Origin: Anaerolineaceae bacterium UBA4781
GTDB taxonomy: Bacteria; Chloroflexota; Anaerolineae; Anaerolineales; Anaerolineaceae
NCBI GenBank assembly: GCA_002403105.1
Contig: DHHD01000039.1
Coordinates: 1-46,682 of the forward strand
Direction of reading: 5' to 3'
Length of the DNA stretch: 46,682 nt
Each line of letters opens with the position of its first letter. Positions within the stretch are counted from its first letter, which is position 1. The notes beneath the pieces were generated by a model. It made no database searches and was not told the origin of the DNA. It saw only the letters and a program-made list of their open reading frames with translations. The translations under genes and the position numbers were made by a program. This document shows, piece after piece, positions 26,184-33,783 of this stretch.

Positions 26184-26891
26184 ATGAAAACAATCGGCAG
26201 AATTCTCTTGATCGGGATCGCCATTCTGGTAGTTGTGGTTTTAATTGTTTTTTATGAAACCATATTTCATCCACAACGTTCTACAAAGGTCATCCAGTGG
26301 TTGCGAAATCCTGAAGAACATGTAGAGTGGGCAGTACATGCCAATACTCAATGTGTAGATGCTCCCTTCTTAATTCCAACTAACGGTCTGATCGGTTATT
26401 TATGGGGAGATTCCTTCCGCATTGGGAATCATCATCAAGGAATTGATATCTTTGGCGGCACAGATGCAGGCATCACTCCGGTTTATGCTGCTTATGATGG
26501 TTACCTCACACGTTTATCTGATTGGAAATCATCTCTCATCATTCGTATCCCGGATGATCCACTGCAGCCCGGTCGTCAAATTTGGACATACTACACACAT
26601 CTGGCAGATGAAAATGGAGGATCGTATATTGCTGCAGACTTTCCCCCGGGAACAAATGAGGTTTTCGTAAAAGCAGGAACTTTACTGGGCTATCAAGGTA
26701 ATTATTCCGGAACTCCAAACAATCCGGTGGGAGTTCACCTTCATTTTTCGATCGTCTTGACCGGCGCGGATGGTAGATTTGAGAATGAATTGGAAATTAA
26801 GAATACTCTTGATCCATCACCCTATTTAGGATTGCCGCTGAATGGAAAAGAAAACAAGGATACCGTTCCGGTATGTACAAACAATCCATAA
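26184..26891 (+). CDS. Membrane-anchored M23 metallopeptidase
   Basis: A 235-aa protein with an N-terminal transmembrane helix (~5-25) and no LysM. The M23 domain has H84 and D88 in NHHQGIDIFGG, H139 in YYTHL and H185/H187 in VGVHLHF, so the zinc site and catalytic histidine are present. The domain has an insertion between the zinc half-sites compared with the two LysM-M23 proteins in this window. It should act on the cell envelope outside the membrane. It is coupled tightly to miaB (3-nt gap), an arrangement without an obvious functional link. Confidence 0.82.
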   Translation: MKTIGRILLIGIAILVVVVLIVFYETIFHPQRSTKVIQWLRNPEEHVEWAVHANTQCVDAPFLIPTNGLIGYLWGDSFRIGNHHQGIDIFGGTDAGITPVYAAYDGYLTRLSDWKSSLIIRIPDDPLQPGRQIWTYYTHLADENGGSYIAADFPPGTNEVFVKAGTLLGYQGNYSGTPNNPVGVHLHFSIVLTGADGRFENELEIKNTLDPSPYLGLPLNGKENKDTVPVCTNNP

Positions 26892-26893
26892 CC

Positions 26894-26914
26894 AATTTCT
26901 TCATCTATAATTCA
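26894..26914 (+). promoter_or_regulatory. Promoter element shared with rpoD region
   Basis: This 21-base element contains TATAAT (26906-26911) and matches 8368-8388 at 20 of 21 positions. The -10 ends 11 nt before the ATG at 26923, giving a leader of about 5 nt. Confidence 0.5.
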
Positions 26915-26922
26915 AACTAGCC

Positions 26923-27726
26923 ATGCTACAGTATCGCGATTTAAAAAATGCGTTGAGTGAACTGGAGATCAAGCGGAGTGATCCGGTTATTGTGCACGCA
27001 TCCTCATCCTTGATTCCACAGGTTAAGGGAGGAGCACAGACACTGTTGGGTGCAATTCTGGCCAGCGCTGATAACATCCTCATGCCCAGCTTCACTTTGA
27101 AGACGATGATCATCCCTGAAGTAGGTCCTGAAGATAATTTGCTCGAATATGGAAGTGGACGAGTTGAAAATTTGAGCGCCTCCATTTTTACTCTCGATCT
27201 CCCGGCCGATTTTGAAGATCAGGTTATTAGTGAATTGTTCCGGCACTACCCGGATGTCATCCGTTCCAACCATCCCATTTTTTCATTTCTGGGGCTGGGG
27301 TTGGATGCCGCGCTTGCATCACAGACCACTGCTGAACCTTATGGGCATATTCAATATTTGCAGGGAAAGAATACAAAAATCTTACTGGCAGATAAAGAAC
27401 CATCGGCGTTGTTCAGTTTACATTTTTGTGAAAAAGATAGCGGGAGAAAACAATTTGTACGTTGGGCAATGACCGAAAATGGAATTATAGAATGTCCTTT
27501 CTTCCCGGGCTGTTCCAATGGGTTTCATAAGATCCTCTTTCATCTTGGTAATGAAGTGAAACAAACACAGATGCAAGACCATACCTGGTTTGCTTTCTCA
27601 CTTGATTTTCTGATCCAGACCACTCTTCAATTATTGCACGAGGATCCATATGCTCTACTTTGCAATGATCTACATTGTGAAAAATGCAATCTGACAAGAA
27701 GGGATATCCGTCAAAGAAGACGGTAA
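26923..27726 (+). CDS. AAC(3)-family N-acetyltransferase-like protein
   Basis: A 267-aa protein of the aminoglycoside 3-N-acetyltransferase/YokD fold. The N-terminal VHASSSL element and the central RSNHPIFSF motif (R114, S115, H117, P118) match the acetyl-CoA and active-site region of the family. Such proteins acetylate aminoglycosides or other amines with acetyl-CoA, but many chromosomal members have no shown resistance role, so I do not call it a resistance gene. The C-terminus carries a cysteine cluster (CNDLHCEKCN) not typical of AAC(3). Promoter elements lie very close to the ATG. Confidence 0.72.
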   Translation: MLQYRDLKNALSELEIKRSDPVIVHASSSLIPQVKGGAQTLLGAILASADNILMPSFTLKTMIIPEVGPEDNLLEYGSGRVENLSASIFTLDLPADFEDQVISELFRHYPDVIRSNHPIFSFLGLGLDAALASQTTAEPYGHIQYLQGKNTKILLADKEPSALFSLHFCEKDSGRKQFVRWAMTENGIIECPFFPGCSNGFHKILFHLGNEVKQTQMQDHTWFAFSLDFLIQTTLQLLHEDPYALLCNDLHCEKCNLTRRDIRQRRR

Positions 27727-27759
27727 GATTGGACGTGCTGTTCTATGATACGTTTGACA

Positions 27760-27765
27760 TATAAT
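27760..27765 (+). promoter_or_regulatory. -10-like element upstream of MBL-fold gene
   Basis: TATAAT within TTTGACATATAATAC, 46 nt before the ATG at 27812. No -35 at proper spacing; a GGAG SD lies near 27801. Confidence 0.35.
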
Positions 27766-27811
27766 ACAAATGACAATGTGAAACATCATTACAGTTATCT
27801 GGAGCAAATGA

Positions 27812-28648
27812 ATGAAAGAAATCAGTGAAAATGTCGTTATTGATACTTCTTTAAGTGGGGTAACCGTTGGTGTCATAAAAACCCCAAAAGGAGTAATCTT
27901 TATCGATTCTCCACTAACACCAAAAGATGTTCAGTCCTGGCGCACCACCGCCTTGAAAAATGATAGTGGCCCTTCACGCTTGCATATTTTGTTGGATGAG
28001 CATTTTGATCGAACAGCATGTGCTGTTCCGATAAAAAGCCCCGTCTTGGCGCATGAAAAAACAAGCAAGGCAATTCTGAACCGCCCAACCACTTTTCGCT
28101 TTCCTGCTGCAGATACAGGTAGTGAATGGGAACTTTACCCGGAGATCGGTCCCATGCAGTGGATAAATCCCGAGATCACCTTCACCCAATCCATAAGACT
28201 TGAATTGGATGATGATGTTGTGGAATTGGATTATCATCCCGGTCCCTCTAAAGGTGCAATCTGGGTTGGTTTGCCTGGTCAAAAAATAGTTTTCATTGGC
28301 GATGCTGTTATCGTAGAAGAACCTCCATTTTTTGAAAACGCTGATATTGATCTTTGGCTGGAGTCATTAGAACTCCTCAAATCAGAACATTACAAAGACT
28401 ATACGATGATCAGCGGCAGGTCGGGGGTCATACAGAGGAATGATATTCAAGAACAGATGAAATTTTTAAACCTGGTTAAAAAACGCCTTGAAAAATTATC
28501 AACAAAAGCAATTGATGCGGGTCAAACAGAAAAATTAACGATCAGTCTTTTAGAAGAATATCCCACAAAGACCAAGAGAATTCAGGAACATTACAAAGCT
28601 CGTTTGAAATGGGGCATCAATCAATATTACGGGCGAAGTGTGCGCTAA
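27812..28648 (+). CDS. Metallo-beta-lactamase-fold protein with degenerate metal site
   Basis: A 278-aa protein with the overall MBL layout. The signature HxHxDH is replaced by DEHFDR (62-67), keeping only H64 and D66. H142 (YHPGPSKG) and D164 (FIGDAV) are retained, but the final GHG-type histidine is replaced (SGRSG, R203). Three expected ligand positions are therefore changed (D62, R67, R203). It probably keeps the fold, but ordinary dinuclear zinc hydrolysis is doubtful; single-metal or non-catalytic binding is possible. The next gene, an asparaginase, starts 22 nt downstream. Confidence 0.7.
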   Translation: MKEISENVVIDTSLSGVTVGVIKTPKGVIFIDSPLTPKDVQSWRTTALKNDSGPSRLHILLDEHFDRTACAVPIKSPVLAHEKTSKAILNRPTTFRFPAADTGSEWELYPEIGPMQWINPEITFTQSIRLELDDDVVELDYHPGPSKGAIWVGLPGQKIVFIGDAVIVEEPPFFENADIDLWLESLELLKSEHYKDYTMISGRSGVIQRNDIQEQMKFLNLVKKRLEKLSTKAIDAGQTEKLTISLLEEYPTKTKRIQEHYKARLKWGINQYYGRSVR

Positions 28649-28670
28649 ACCTATTCATCAGCGAGGGTAC

Positions 28671-29735
28671 ATGCAAGAAAAAACATTTATGCCACTGGTA
28701 GAGCTCACGCGCGGTGAAATTGTTGAATCTGTCCATTTTGGTACTGTAGTGATCAGTGATCATGCCGGTACTACTCTTTTCAATCTTGGAAATCCAGAAC
28801 ACATCAACTTCTTACGTTCCACTGCCAAACCACTTCAGGTTTTGGCTCTCCTTGAGCATTCTGGCATAGAACAATACCATTTCGAAGATGATGAAATAGC
28901 CATTATGTGCGCTTCCCATTCTGGTACTGATGAACATGTGGCTGTTCTAAGAAGACTCCAAAAAAAGATTGGGATTGATGAAAACGACCTGCAGTGCGGA
29001 ATTCATCCTCCTTTTGATCGGGTGACAGCCAATCGCATTATCCGGGGAGAAGCACAATCTTCAAGTTTGCGGCATAATTGTTCTGGTAAGCACAGTGGCA
29101 TGCTGGCTCTCGCCAGACTGCTCGCCGAACCCGAAGAGAGTTACTTAAGATTCGACCAACCCACACAGCAATCAATTCTGCGTACCTGTGGAGAAATGTT
29201 TGGAATCCCTGCTGCTCAGTTTAAAATGGGTGTTGATGGATGCTCAGCACCTGTTTTTGCAGTTCCCATGCATAACGCCGCGCAGGCCTACGCGCTGTTA
29301 TGCCAACCTGAAGGGCTCTCACACCAGCGCGCACAAGCTTGTCAACGCATCACGCATTCCATGATGACTCATCCATTTCTCATCGCCGGGCCAGAACGAT
29401 TTGACACAGCAATAATGAAAGCACTTCCTGGAAAACTGATCGCCAAGACCGGTGCAGAAGGTTATTTTGGACTTGGTATCATGCCCAACGCAATCCACCC
29501 CAAAAGCCAGGCTATAGGTATCATGGTGAAGATCAGTGATGGAGATTTAAAAGAACGCGCCAGACCTGTTGTATGCATGAACATTCTTCGGCATCTTGGG
29601 CTCATCACTTCCGAAGAAGAAAGCCTGCTAAAAGAATATGACAACAGCAGTATCACCAACTGGCGTAATATCCCCGTGGGTGAGATCCGCCCATCAGCAG
29701 AACTGGTTAAGGCATTGCAATCTTGGAAAATATAA
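28671..29735 (+). CDS. Class 3-type L-asparaginase (asparaginase II family)
   Basis: A 354-aa enzyme of the asparaginase II (PF06089-type) family, converting asparagine to aspartate and ammonia. From the chosen ATG, S50/K53 (RSTAK), S82 (CASHSG) and K259 (AKTGAEG) correspond to the paired Ser-Lys active sites known from the Rhizobium etli enzyme. C137 and K140 (HNCSGKHSG) match its metal-site segment; the second metal-site cysteine appears as Asp (RFDT). ATG 28671 has GAGGG just upstream, while GTG 28638 would overlap the previous gene; ATG 28689 is also possible. The endonuclease gene overlaps its 3' end by 13 bp. Confidence 0.85.
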   Translation: MQEKTFMPLVELTRGEIVESVHFGTVVISDHAGTTLFNLGNPEHINFLRSTAKPLQVLALLEHSGIEQYHFEDDEIAIMCASHSGTDEHVAVLRRLQKKIGIDENDLQCGIHPPFDRVTANRIIRGEAQSSSLRHNCSGKHSGMLALARLLAEPEESYLRFDQPTQQSILRTCGEMFGIPAAQFKMGVDGCSAPVFAVPMHNAAQAYALLCQPEGLSHQRAQACQRITHSMMTHPFLIAGPERFDTAIMKALPGKLIAKTGAEGYFGLGIMPNAIHPKSQAIGIMVKISDGDLKERARPVVCMNILRHLGLITSEEESLLKEYDNSSITNWRNIPVGEIRPSAELVKALQSWKI

Positions 29736-30439
29736 AATTCCTTCAAAAAACACTTGAAAATCGTTTCCCCTCTGATCAACAAAAAGCTCAATGGTTGCAC
29801 CAAAGGTTATTAGTGGAATATGGTCTGCCAGTATGGCGCACACCACTGCCAGCTATTGATGAATTGGTCTCCACGATTCTTTCTCAAAATACGAACGACC
29901 ATAACCGCGATATGGCTTTTGCACGATTGCGTAGTCGTTTTCCATCTTGGGACGCAGTTTGTGATGCAAATGTGGAAGACATTATTGATGCCATTCGCCC
30001 AGCCGGGTTGGGAAATCAAAAAGGCAAACACATTCAAGCAGTTTTGCAGCAGATCCGCCAGGATCACCAAACATTGGATCTGGATTTTTTAATCGGCTGG
30101 GACCGCGAGAAGATCAGGCAATATCTGCTGCGGTTCAAAGGAGTTGGTTTTAAAACGGCTGCGATTGTGATGCAGTTCTCGCTGGGTATACCAGCTTTTC
30201 CGGTGGATACACATATTTATCGGGTAACCGGGCGTTTTGGAATACGCCCATTGAATTTGAATGTGGAAGACTGCCACCAGTACATGGAAAAGCTTTTTCA
30301 ACCCAAACAATATCAAGCCGGCCACCTTAATATCATTCGGTTGGGAAGAGAAGTATGCCAGGCACGAAAACCACACTGCGAACATTGCCCTCTTAATGCG
30401 CGTTGTTCATATTTCAATGAACAACCGAACGAAAAATAA
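29723..30439 (+). CDS. nth: Endonuclease III-like DNA glycosylase/AP lyase
   Basis: Base-excision-repair glycosylase of the HhH-GPD superfamily, 238 aa. The helix-hairpin-helix FKGVGFKTA includes the catalytic lysine K144, and the catalytic aspartate D162 lies in PVDTHIYRV. The C-terminal [4Fe-4S] motif C212-x6-C219-x2-C222-x5-C228 is intact. Both catalytic residues of bifunctional Nth are present, so excision of oxidised pyrimidines with AP-lyase activity is expected. The likely TTG start at 29723 overlaps the asparaginase stop; no ATG is available before the conserved domain. Confidence 0.88.
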   Translation: MENIKFLQKTLENRFPSDQQKAQWLHQRLLVEYGLPVWRTPLPAIDELVSTILSQNTNDHNRDMAFARLRSRFPSWDAVCDANVEDIIDAIRPAGLGNQKGKHIQAVLQQIRQDHQTLDLDFLIGWDREKIRQYLLRFKGVGFKTAAIVMQFSLGIPAFPVDTHIYRVTGRFGIRPLNLNVEDCHQYMEKLFQPKQYQAGHLNIIRLGREVCQARKPHCEHCPLNARCSYFNEQPNEK

Positions 30440-30517
30440 TAGTTAGAAATTGAAATTCTCTCTTTTTTCTATTATTGGATAATTACGCAAATAAATCAGC
30501 CAACAATCCTATTATGA

Positions 30518-30526
30518 TGGTATATT
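30518..30526 (+). promoter_or_regulatory. Extended -10 of MBL hydrolase gene
   Basis: TGGTATATT lies in an A/T-rich gap, giving a ~55-nt leader that ends in AGGAG before the ATG at 30589. Another TATGAT lies just upstream (30513-30518). Confidence 0.45.
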
Positions 30527-30588
30527 AATTAATGCTCTGTAAGCTTATTTATTAGTAAATAGAAAACAACCGAATAGGAGAAAAATAA

Positions 30589-31437
30589 ATGAAAGTCACT
30601 TTATTACTTGAAAACAACAGTTTGTTCGCTATGTATTTGAATGCTGAGCATGGTTTTTCAGCATGGATAGAAGATGAGGACATTAAAGTCCTGTTTGACT
30701 TTGGGTTTTCTGATAAATTCATCAAGAACGCAGAAGCACTCGGTATCGATCTGCGTACGGCGGATTATGTCGTACTCTCTCATGGGCATCGCGATCACAG
30801 CGGTGGTTTGAAATATCTTCTCAAATATTACAAAGATATGGCGATGGCACGTAAACCCATTATGTTAATGTCAATGGAAGATATTTTTTATAAAAAATAC
30901 AATTTCAAGAAGAACCATTTTTCAGGATTTGATGTCAGCCGCGAAGTGTTGGATCAATATTTTGACGTACGCATTTCACCCGATCCGGTTTGGTTGACCA
31001 AGAATCTATGCTACATGGGTGTAACTGAAATGACCAACGATTTTGAACACAAAGTACCCCAGGTTCCCATGAAACTAAAGAATGGCGTATGGGTTGATGA
31101 TGTGGTGGACGAGGATACACAGTTCGCCTACCGGCATAAAAACGGTAAAGAGACCAGCGTCATTGCAGCCTGCGCACACTATGGAATCTGCAATATTATG
31201 GAATACGCAAAGAAACTCACCGGAGCATCTCAGATCAACACTTATCTCGGAGGTTCTCACTTGCGCATTGATGAGGTACCTCAATCACAACTTGATAAGA
31301 CCGTTGAATATGTGAAAAAACAGCACATCAAGGATTTTTATATCTGCCACGACACTGACCTGCACTGCAAACAAGCGTTGTGGAATGCAACCCCCAGCAA
31401 AGAAGCCGGGGTTGGATTGGTCGTTGAACTGGATTAG
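30589..31437 (+). CDS. MBL-fold hydrolase, dihydropterin/RFAP-synthase-like
   Basis: A 282-aa metallo-beta-lactamase-fold protein with an intact metal motif SHGHRDHSGG (H65, H67, D69, H70). Further signature segments are ACAHYGICN, which replaces the usual CSHAG, and LGGSHL. These place it in the family annotated as 7,8-dihydropterin-6-methyl-4-(beta-D-ribofuranosyl)-aminobenzene-5'-phosphate synthase-like. That enzymatic role comes from methanogen work and need not apply here. Contrast the degenerate MBL protein at 27812. Own promoter, good AGGAG, and a strong terminator downstream: monocistronic. Confidence 0.82.
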   Translation: MKVTLLLENNSLFAMYLNAEHGFSAWIEDEDIKVLFDFGFSDKFIKNAEALGIDLRTADYVVLSHGHRDHSGGLKYLLKYYKDMAMARKPIMLMSMEDIFYKKYNFKKNHFSGFDVSREVLDQYFDVRISPDPVWLTKNLCYMGVTEMTNDFEHKVPQVPMKLKNGVWVDDVVDEDTQFAYRHKNGKETSVIAACAHYGICNIMEYAKKLTGASQINTYLGGSHLRIDEVPQSQLDKTVEYVKKQHIKDFYICHDTDLHCKQALWNATPSKEAGVGLVVELD

Positions 31438-31489
31438 CTCAATACAAACACTGAATACGAAGAATGGTTTAATTGATTGAATCGTTTGT

Positions 31490-31528
31490 TTCCAAAAAGC
31501 CCGCTGAATACCAGCGGGCTTTTTGGAA
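31490..31528. terminator. Strong bidirectional terminator
   Basis: Perfect 17-bp stem (31490-31506 with 31512-31528), 5-nt loop AATAC. The core AAAAAGCCCGCTG / CAGCGGGCTTTTT gives U-tracts in both directions. It serves the convergent MBL and DUF3048 genes. Confidence 0.93.
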
Positions 31529-31529
31529 T

Positions 31530-32780
31530 TCATTCAGGGGCATGCACTCTGACCGCCCAGTAGCCGGAACCGGGCTGGTCGCCATTAACCAACCGGTTGT
31601 ATATTTCCGAATCAACCGTTTCCCAATAGGGTGTGAAAAACGGGACGATCTCGATCCAAGTTTGGCCAGGTTTGAGCGGAAATGGATTTCCTTGGGCATC
31701 AACGAAGCGTATCGGGCGAAGTTTACCGGTGGTTTTTTCATATTCTTCGCTGGCAGTGGTCCAATAAATCTCATATTTTTGACCATCTCTGAAGAGCAGC
31801 GCTTTCCCTCGTTTAATATATAAAAGGGAAATATCGACATTCGTTGAACCTTCGACTTCGTGATCAGCAAACAGGATGATGACATTTGCTGCTTTCAATG
31901 GTTCGCCTGTTAATCGTTCGGTAGCCTGGATGAAGGTGGTTGCATCTGCATTATCCTGCCAGCGCTGAAAGGTACCGCTCGCTTCATCATAGCGCCAAAA
32001 GATCTGATTCAAGTAAGAATAGTACAACCAGAGTGAATGAGCTGTTTTTCCGCCTTCAGGAATCGCGGAATCAAAATACATACCGCTCAAGGCTGTCTCA
32101 CCTAATTCTTTCTGGCTCGATTGCGCCAACGCTTCTAATTGGGTTACTTTCATCATGGCACTGTTGGGGTCTGAGAGATTATCACCGAAAAAATTCGTGT
32201 ATTCCTTTAACTGTGCCGATACATTTTTTGCAGCAGAAGCCATCACCAGATATCCGCTGAAGAGCAACCTCACATACTCATAGGATGTCCGACCTGAACG
32301 GATAGGACCTATAACAGGTTCTTCAATGGTAGTAGTGGTTTCATCTTTCGGATACTCAGTTGCAACCTCTTGAGGGAAATCGCCATAAAAGATCCCTAAA
32401 AAGCGCGTCATACCCTCCCCGATCCACATTTCAAATACGATTGGGCAGTAAGAAAGTCCGGCTTGCGGTCTGGCGGATGCAGGGAAATTGCTGATAGATA
32501 CCAGCAGTGGAGGATTCATCAGGTTTTCTGGATTTTCAACAGGCAACCCATTCAATGGATTCACATTTTCCGGAAAGGAGAGCGGACCCAGTGTTTCGGG
32601 TGCGGGAATCGCAGTTGGAATGGGTGAAGGGATCACAACAGACGGTGCTTTATTTTTTTCTGCATTCGATATTTCCGCCGCGCTGGTTGCAGTAGGAGTG
32701 ACTGTGGCAGCAGGGTAGGTACAACCGGTGAAAGCAACGACTGCTATCAATAAGAAACTGATAAAATACTTGCTTTTCAT
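31530..32780 (-). CDS. DUF3048 (YerB-type) lipoprotein
   Basis: A 416-aa exported lipoprotein with lipobox FTGC, a Thr/Pro/Ala-rich tether, then the DUF3048 domain. Typical DUF3048 elements are NPLNGLPVENPE, PLLVSISN, ARPQAGLS, VFEMWIGEGMTRFLGIF and GPIRSGRTSY, with the C-terminal subdomain around NVIILFADHEVEGS and the GKALLFRDGQKYEIYW segment. The function of the family is unknown; it is often found on cell surfaces. I chose the ATG at 32780, with GGAGC upstream, over an upstream in-frame codon at 32819. Divergent from the lipoprotein gene at 32917. Confidence 0.85.
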   Translation of the reverse strand: MKSKYFISFLLIAVVAFTGCTYPAATVTPTATSAAEISNAEKNKAPSVVIPSPIPTAIPAPETLGPLSFPENVNPLNGLPVENPENLMNPPLLVSISNFPASARPQAGLSYCPIVFEMWIGEGMTRFLGIFYGDFPQEVATEYPKDETTTTIEEPVIGPIRSGRTSYEYVRLLFSGYLVMASAAKNVSAQLKEYTNFFGDNLSDPNSAMMKVTQLEALAQSSQKELGETALSGMYFDSAIPEGGKTAHSLWLYYSYLNQIFWRYDEASGTFQRWQDNADATTFIQATERLTGEPLKAANVIILFADHEVEGSTNVDISLLYIKRGKALLFRDGQKYEIYWTTASEEYEKTTGKLRPIRFVDAQGNPFPLKPGQTWIEIVPFFTPYWETVDSEIYNRLVNGDQPGSGYWAVRVHAPE

Positions 32781-32832
32781 AATCGATGCTCCTTGTATTA
32801 ATTTTAAATGAAATTTCAATAATATTTCATCA

Positions 32833-32871
32833 TTGACAAATTCTTATAATTTGCTTAAACTATGGTATAGT
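32833..32871 (+). promoter_or_regulatory. Promoter region of lipoprotein gene
   Basis: TTGACA (32833-32838), a 17-bp spacer, TAAACT (32856-32861) is one candidate. The extended -10 TGGTATAGT (32863-32871) is another. Both would start transcription inside the palindrome that follows. Confidence 0.5.
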
Positions 32872-32890
32872 GGTATGACCAATATACCAC
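32863..32890. promoter_or_regulatory. Putative palindromic operator
   Basis: Perfect inverted repeat GTGGTAT (32870-32876) / ATACCAC (32884-32890) with a 7-bp spacer, plus an additional direct copy TGGTAT at 32863-32868. It overlaps the predicted transcription start of the 32917 gene, an ideal position for a repressor. No regulator gene is adjacent. Confidence 0.5.
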
Positions 32891-32916
32891 ATTAGGTTAT
32901 GAAATGGAGATGAAGA

Positions 32917-33660
32917 ATGAAAATCAAAACAATATTAGGCATTATGCTGGTTGTCTTGCTACTTGCCGCTTGTAAGGTTACACCAAGCGCAGCTACAAAG
33001 CAGGACGCCGAGCCGCTGACAAGTGAATTGCAGCCTGAGCCAACCGAGTCGGTTCTTTCAGAAGATCTCATCATGCGTGATGAATTTGATGAAGATATCA
33101 ATAATAATTGGGGCATCAAGATCGTATCCGGGCTGGAAGATCAGTTAATTTGGTCACAGTCCAATGGGAAATTTCATCTCGAAATTCAACCGCCCAATGA
33201 TACCAATTATGCATTTTTCCGTAAGGATACTTCTTACAGCAATGTGACCGTGCAAGCTGAGGTTGAGAATTATGGCCAGCTTGATAATGCATTCTCTTTG
33301 ATGTGCCGGGCAACAGAAGCCGGCTGGTATGAATTACGTATCAGCAGCCAGGGTTATTATGAATTGCTCCGTTATGACCAATACCTTGCGGACGAAGGGA
33401 AAAATGCGTATACGAATTTCGTAGAAAGTCGTATCGGCAGCACGCTGATCAAGAGCGGCGAAGATGTGAATGTGTTTACCCTTTCTTGTGAAGATGATCA
33501 ACTTAAAGTCTTCATCAATGGAGAACAGGTCTACTATGACAAACGCCCCCTTACCATTGAAGATACTACTTACCCAGAAGGCACCATCGGTTTTGGTGTA
33601 TTGAGCTATGGCAAAGAAGTAGATATAACCTTCAATTATATTGAGACCCTAAAACCCTAA
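32917..33660 (+). CDS. Surface lipoprotein with LamG/DUF1080-like beta-sandwich
   Basis: A 247-aa lipoprotein with signal peptide and lipobox LAAC (Cys19). A short acidic linker is followed by a concanavalin-like beta-sandwich from about residue 55: MRDEFDEDINNNWG, then alternating strands such as FHLEIQPPNDTNYAFFRK and VFINGEQVYYDKRP. This pattern is seen in laminin-G/DUF1080-type carbohydrate-binding domains; I see no catalytic residues. It probably binds a ligand at the cell surface. A strong GGAG precedes the ATG, and a palindromic operator lies upstream, so expression is probably regulated. Confidence 0.65.
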   Translation: MKIKTILGIMLVVLLLAACKVTPSAATKQDAEPLTSELQPEPTESVLSEDLIMRDEFDEDINNNWGIKIVSGLEDQLIWSQSNGKFHLEIQPPNDTNYAFFRKDTSYSNVTVQAEVENYGQLDNAFSLMCRATEAGWYELRISSQGYYELLRYDQYLADEGKNAYTNFVESRIGSTLIKSGEDVNVFTLSCEDDQLKVFINGEQVYYDKRPLTIEDTTYPEGTIGFGVLSYGKEVDITFNYIETLKP

Positions 33661-33689
33661 CCCCTCCAGTTTTTTGGTACCCCTTCAGC

Positions 33690-33713
33690 GAAGGAGGCTC
33701 TTCAGCCTCCTTC
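33690..33713 (+). terminator. Hairpin terminator after lipoprotein gene
   Basis: Perfect 10-bp stem GAAGGAGGCT / AGCCTCCTTC with a 4-nt loop. The downstream tract TGCATTTAAT is only moderately T-rich, so termination may be partial. Confidence 0.6.
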
Positions 33714-33747
33714 TGCATTTAATCTAGCTATCTCATTTATCCTTCGT

Positions 33748-33753
33748 TATAAT
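33748..33753 (+). promoter_or_regulatory. -10 element of nurA operon
   Basis: Perfect TATAAT. The predicted start is near 33760, about 24 nt before the nurA ATG. A 10-codon ORF (33761-33793) starts 7 nt after the -10 and overlaps the nurA start. Confidence 0.5.
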
Positions 33754-33783
33754 CACCTATATGTTTGCATTCTTGGGATTCCT

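Noticed and set aside
26923..27726. Aminoglycoside-resistance gene
   Set aside because: The fold matches AAC(3), but chromosomal family members often have other substrates and nothing here indicates a mobile or resistance context.
31473..31823. 116-codon + strand ORF antisense to the DUF3048 gene
   Set aside because: It runs through the strong terminator hairpin and mirrors a well-supported lipoprotein gene; no recognisable domain.
32833..32850. TTGACA followed by TATAAT as a promoter pair
   Set aside because: Only 6 bp separate them, far too short for a sigma-70 promoter; TTGACA may pair with another -10 instead.
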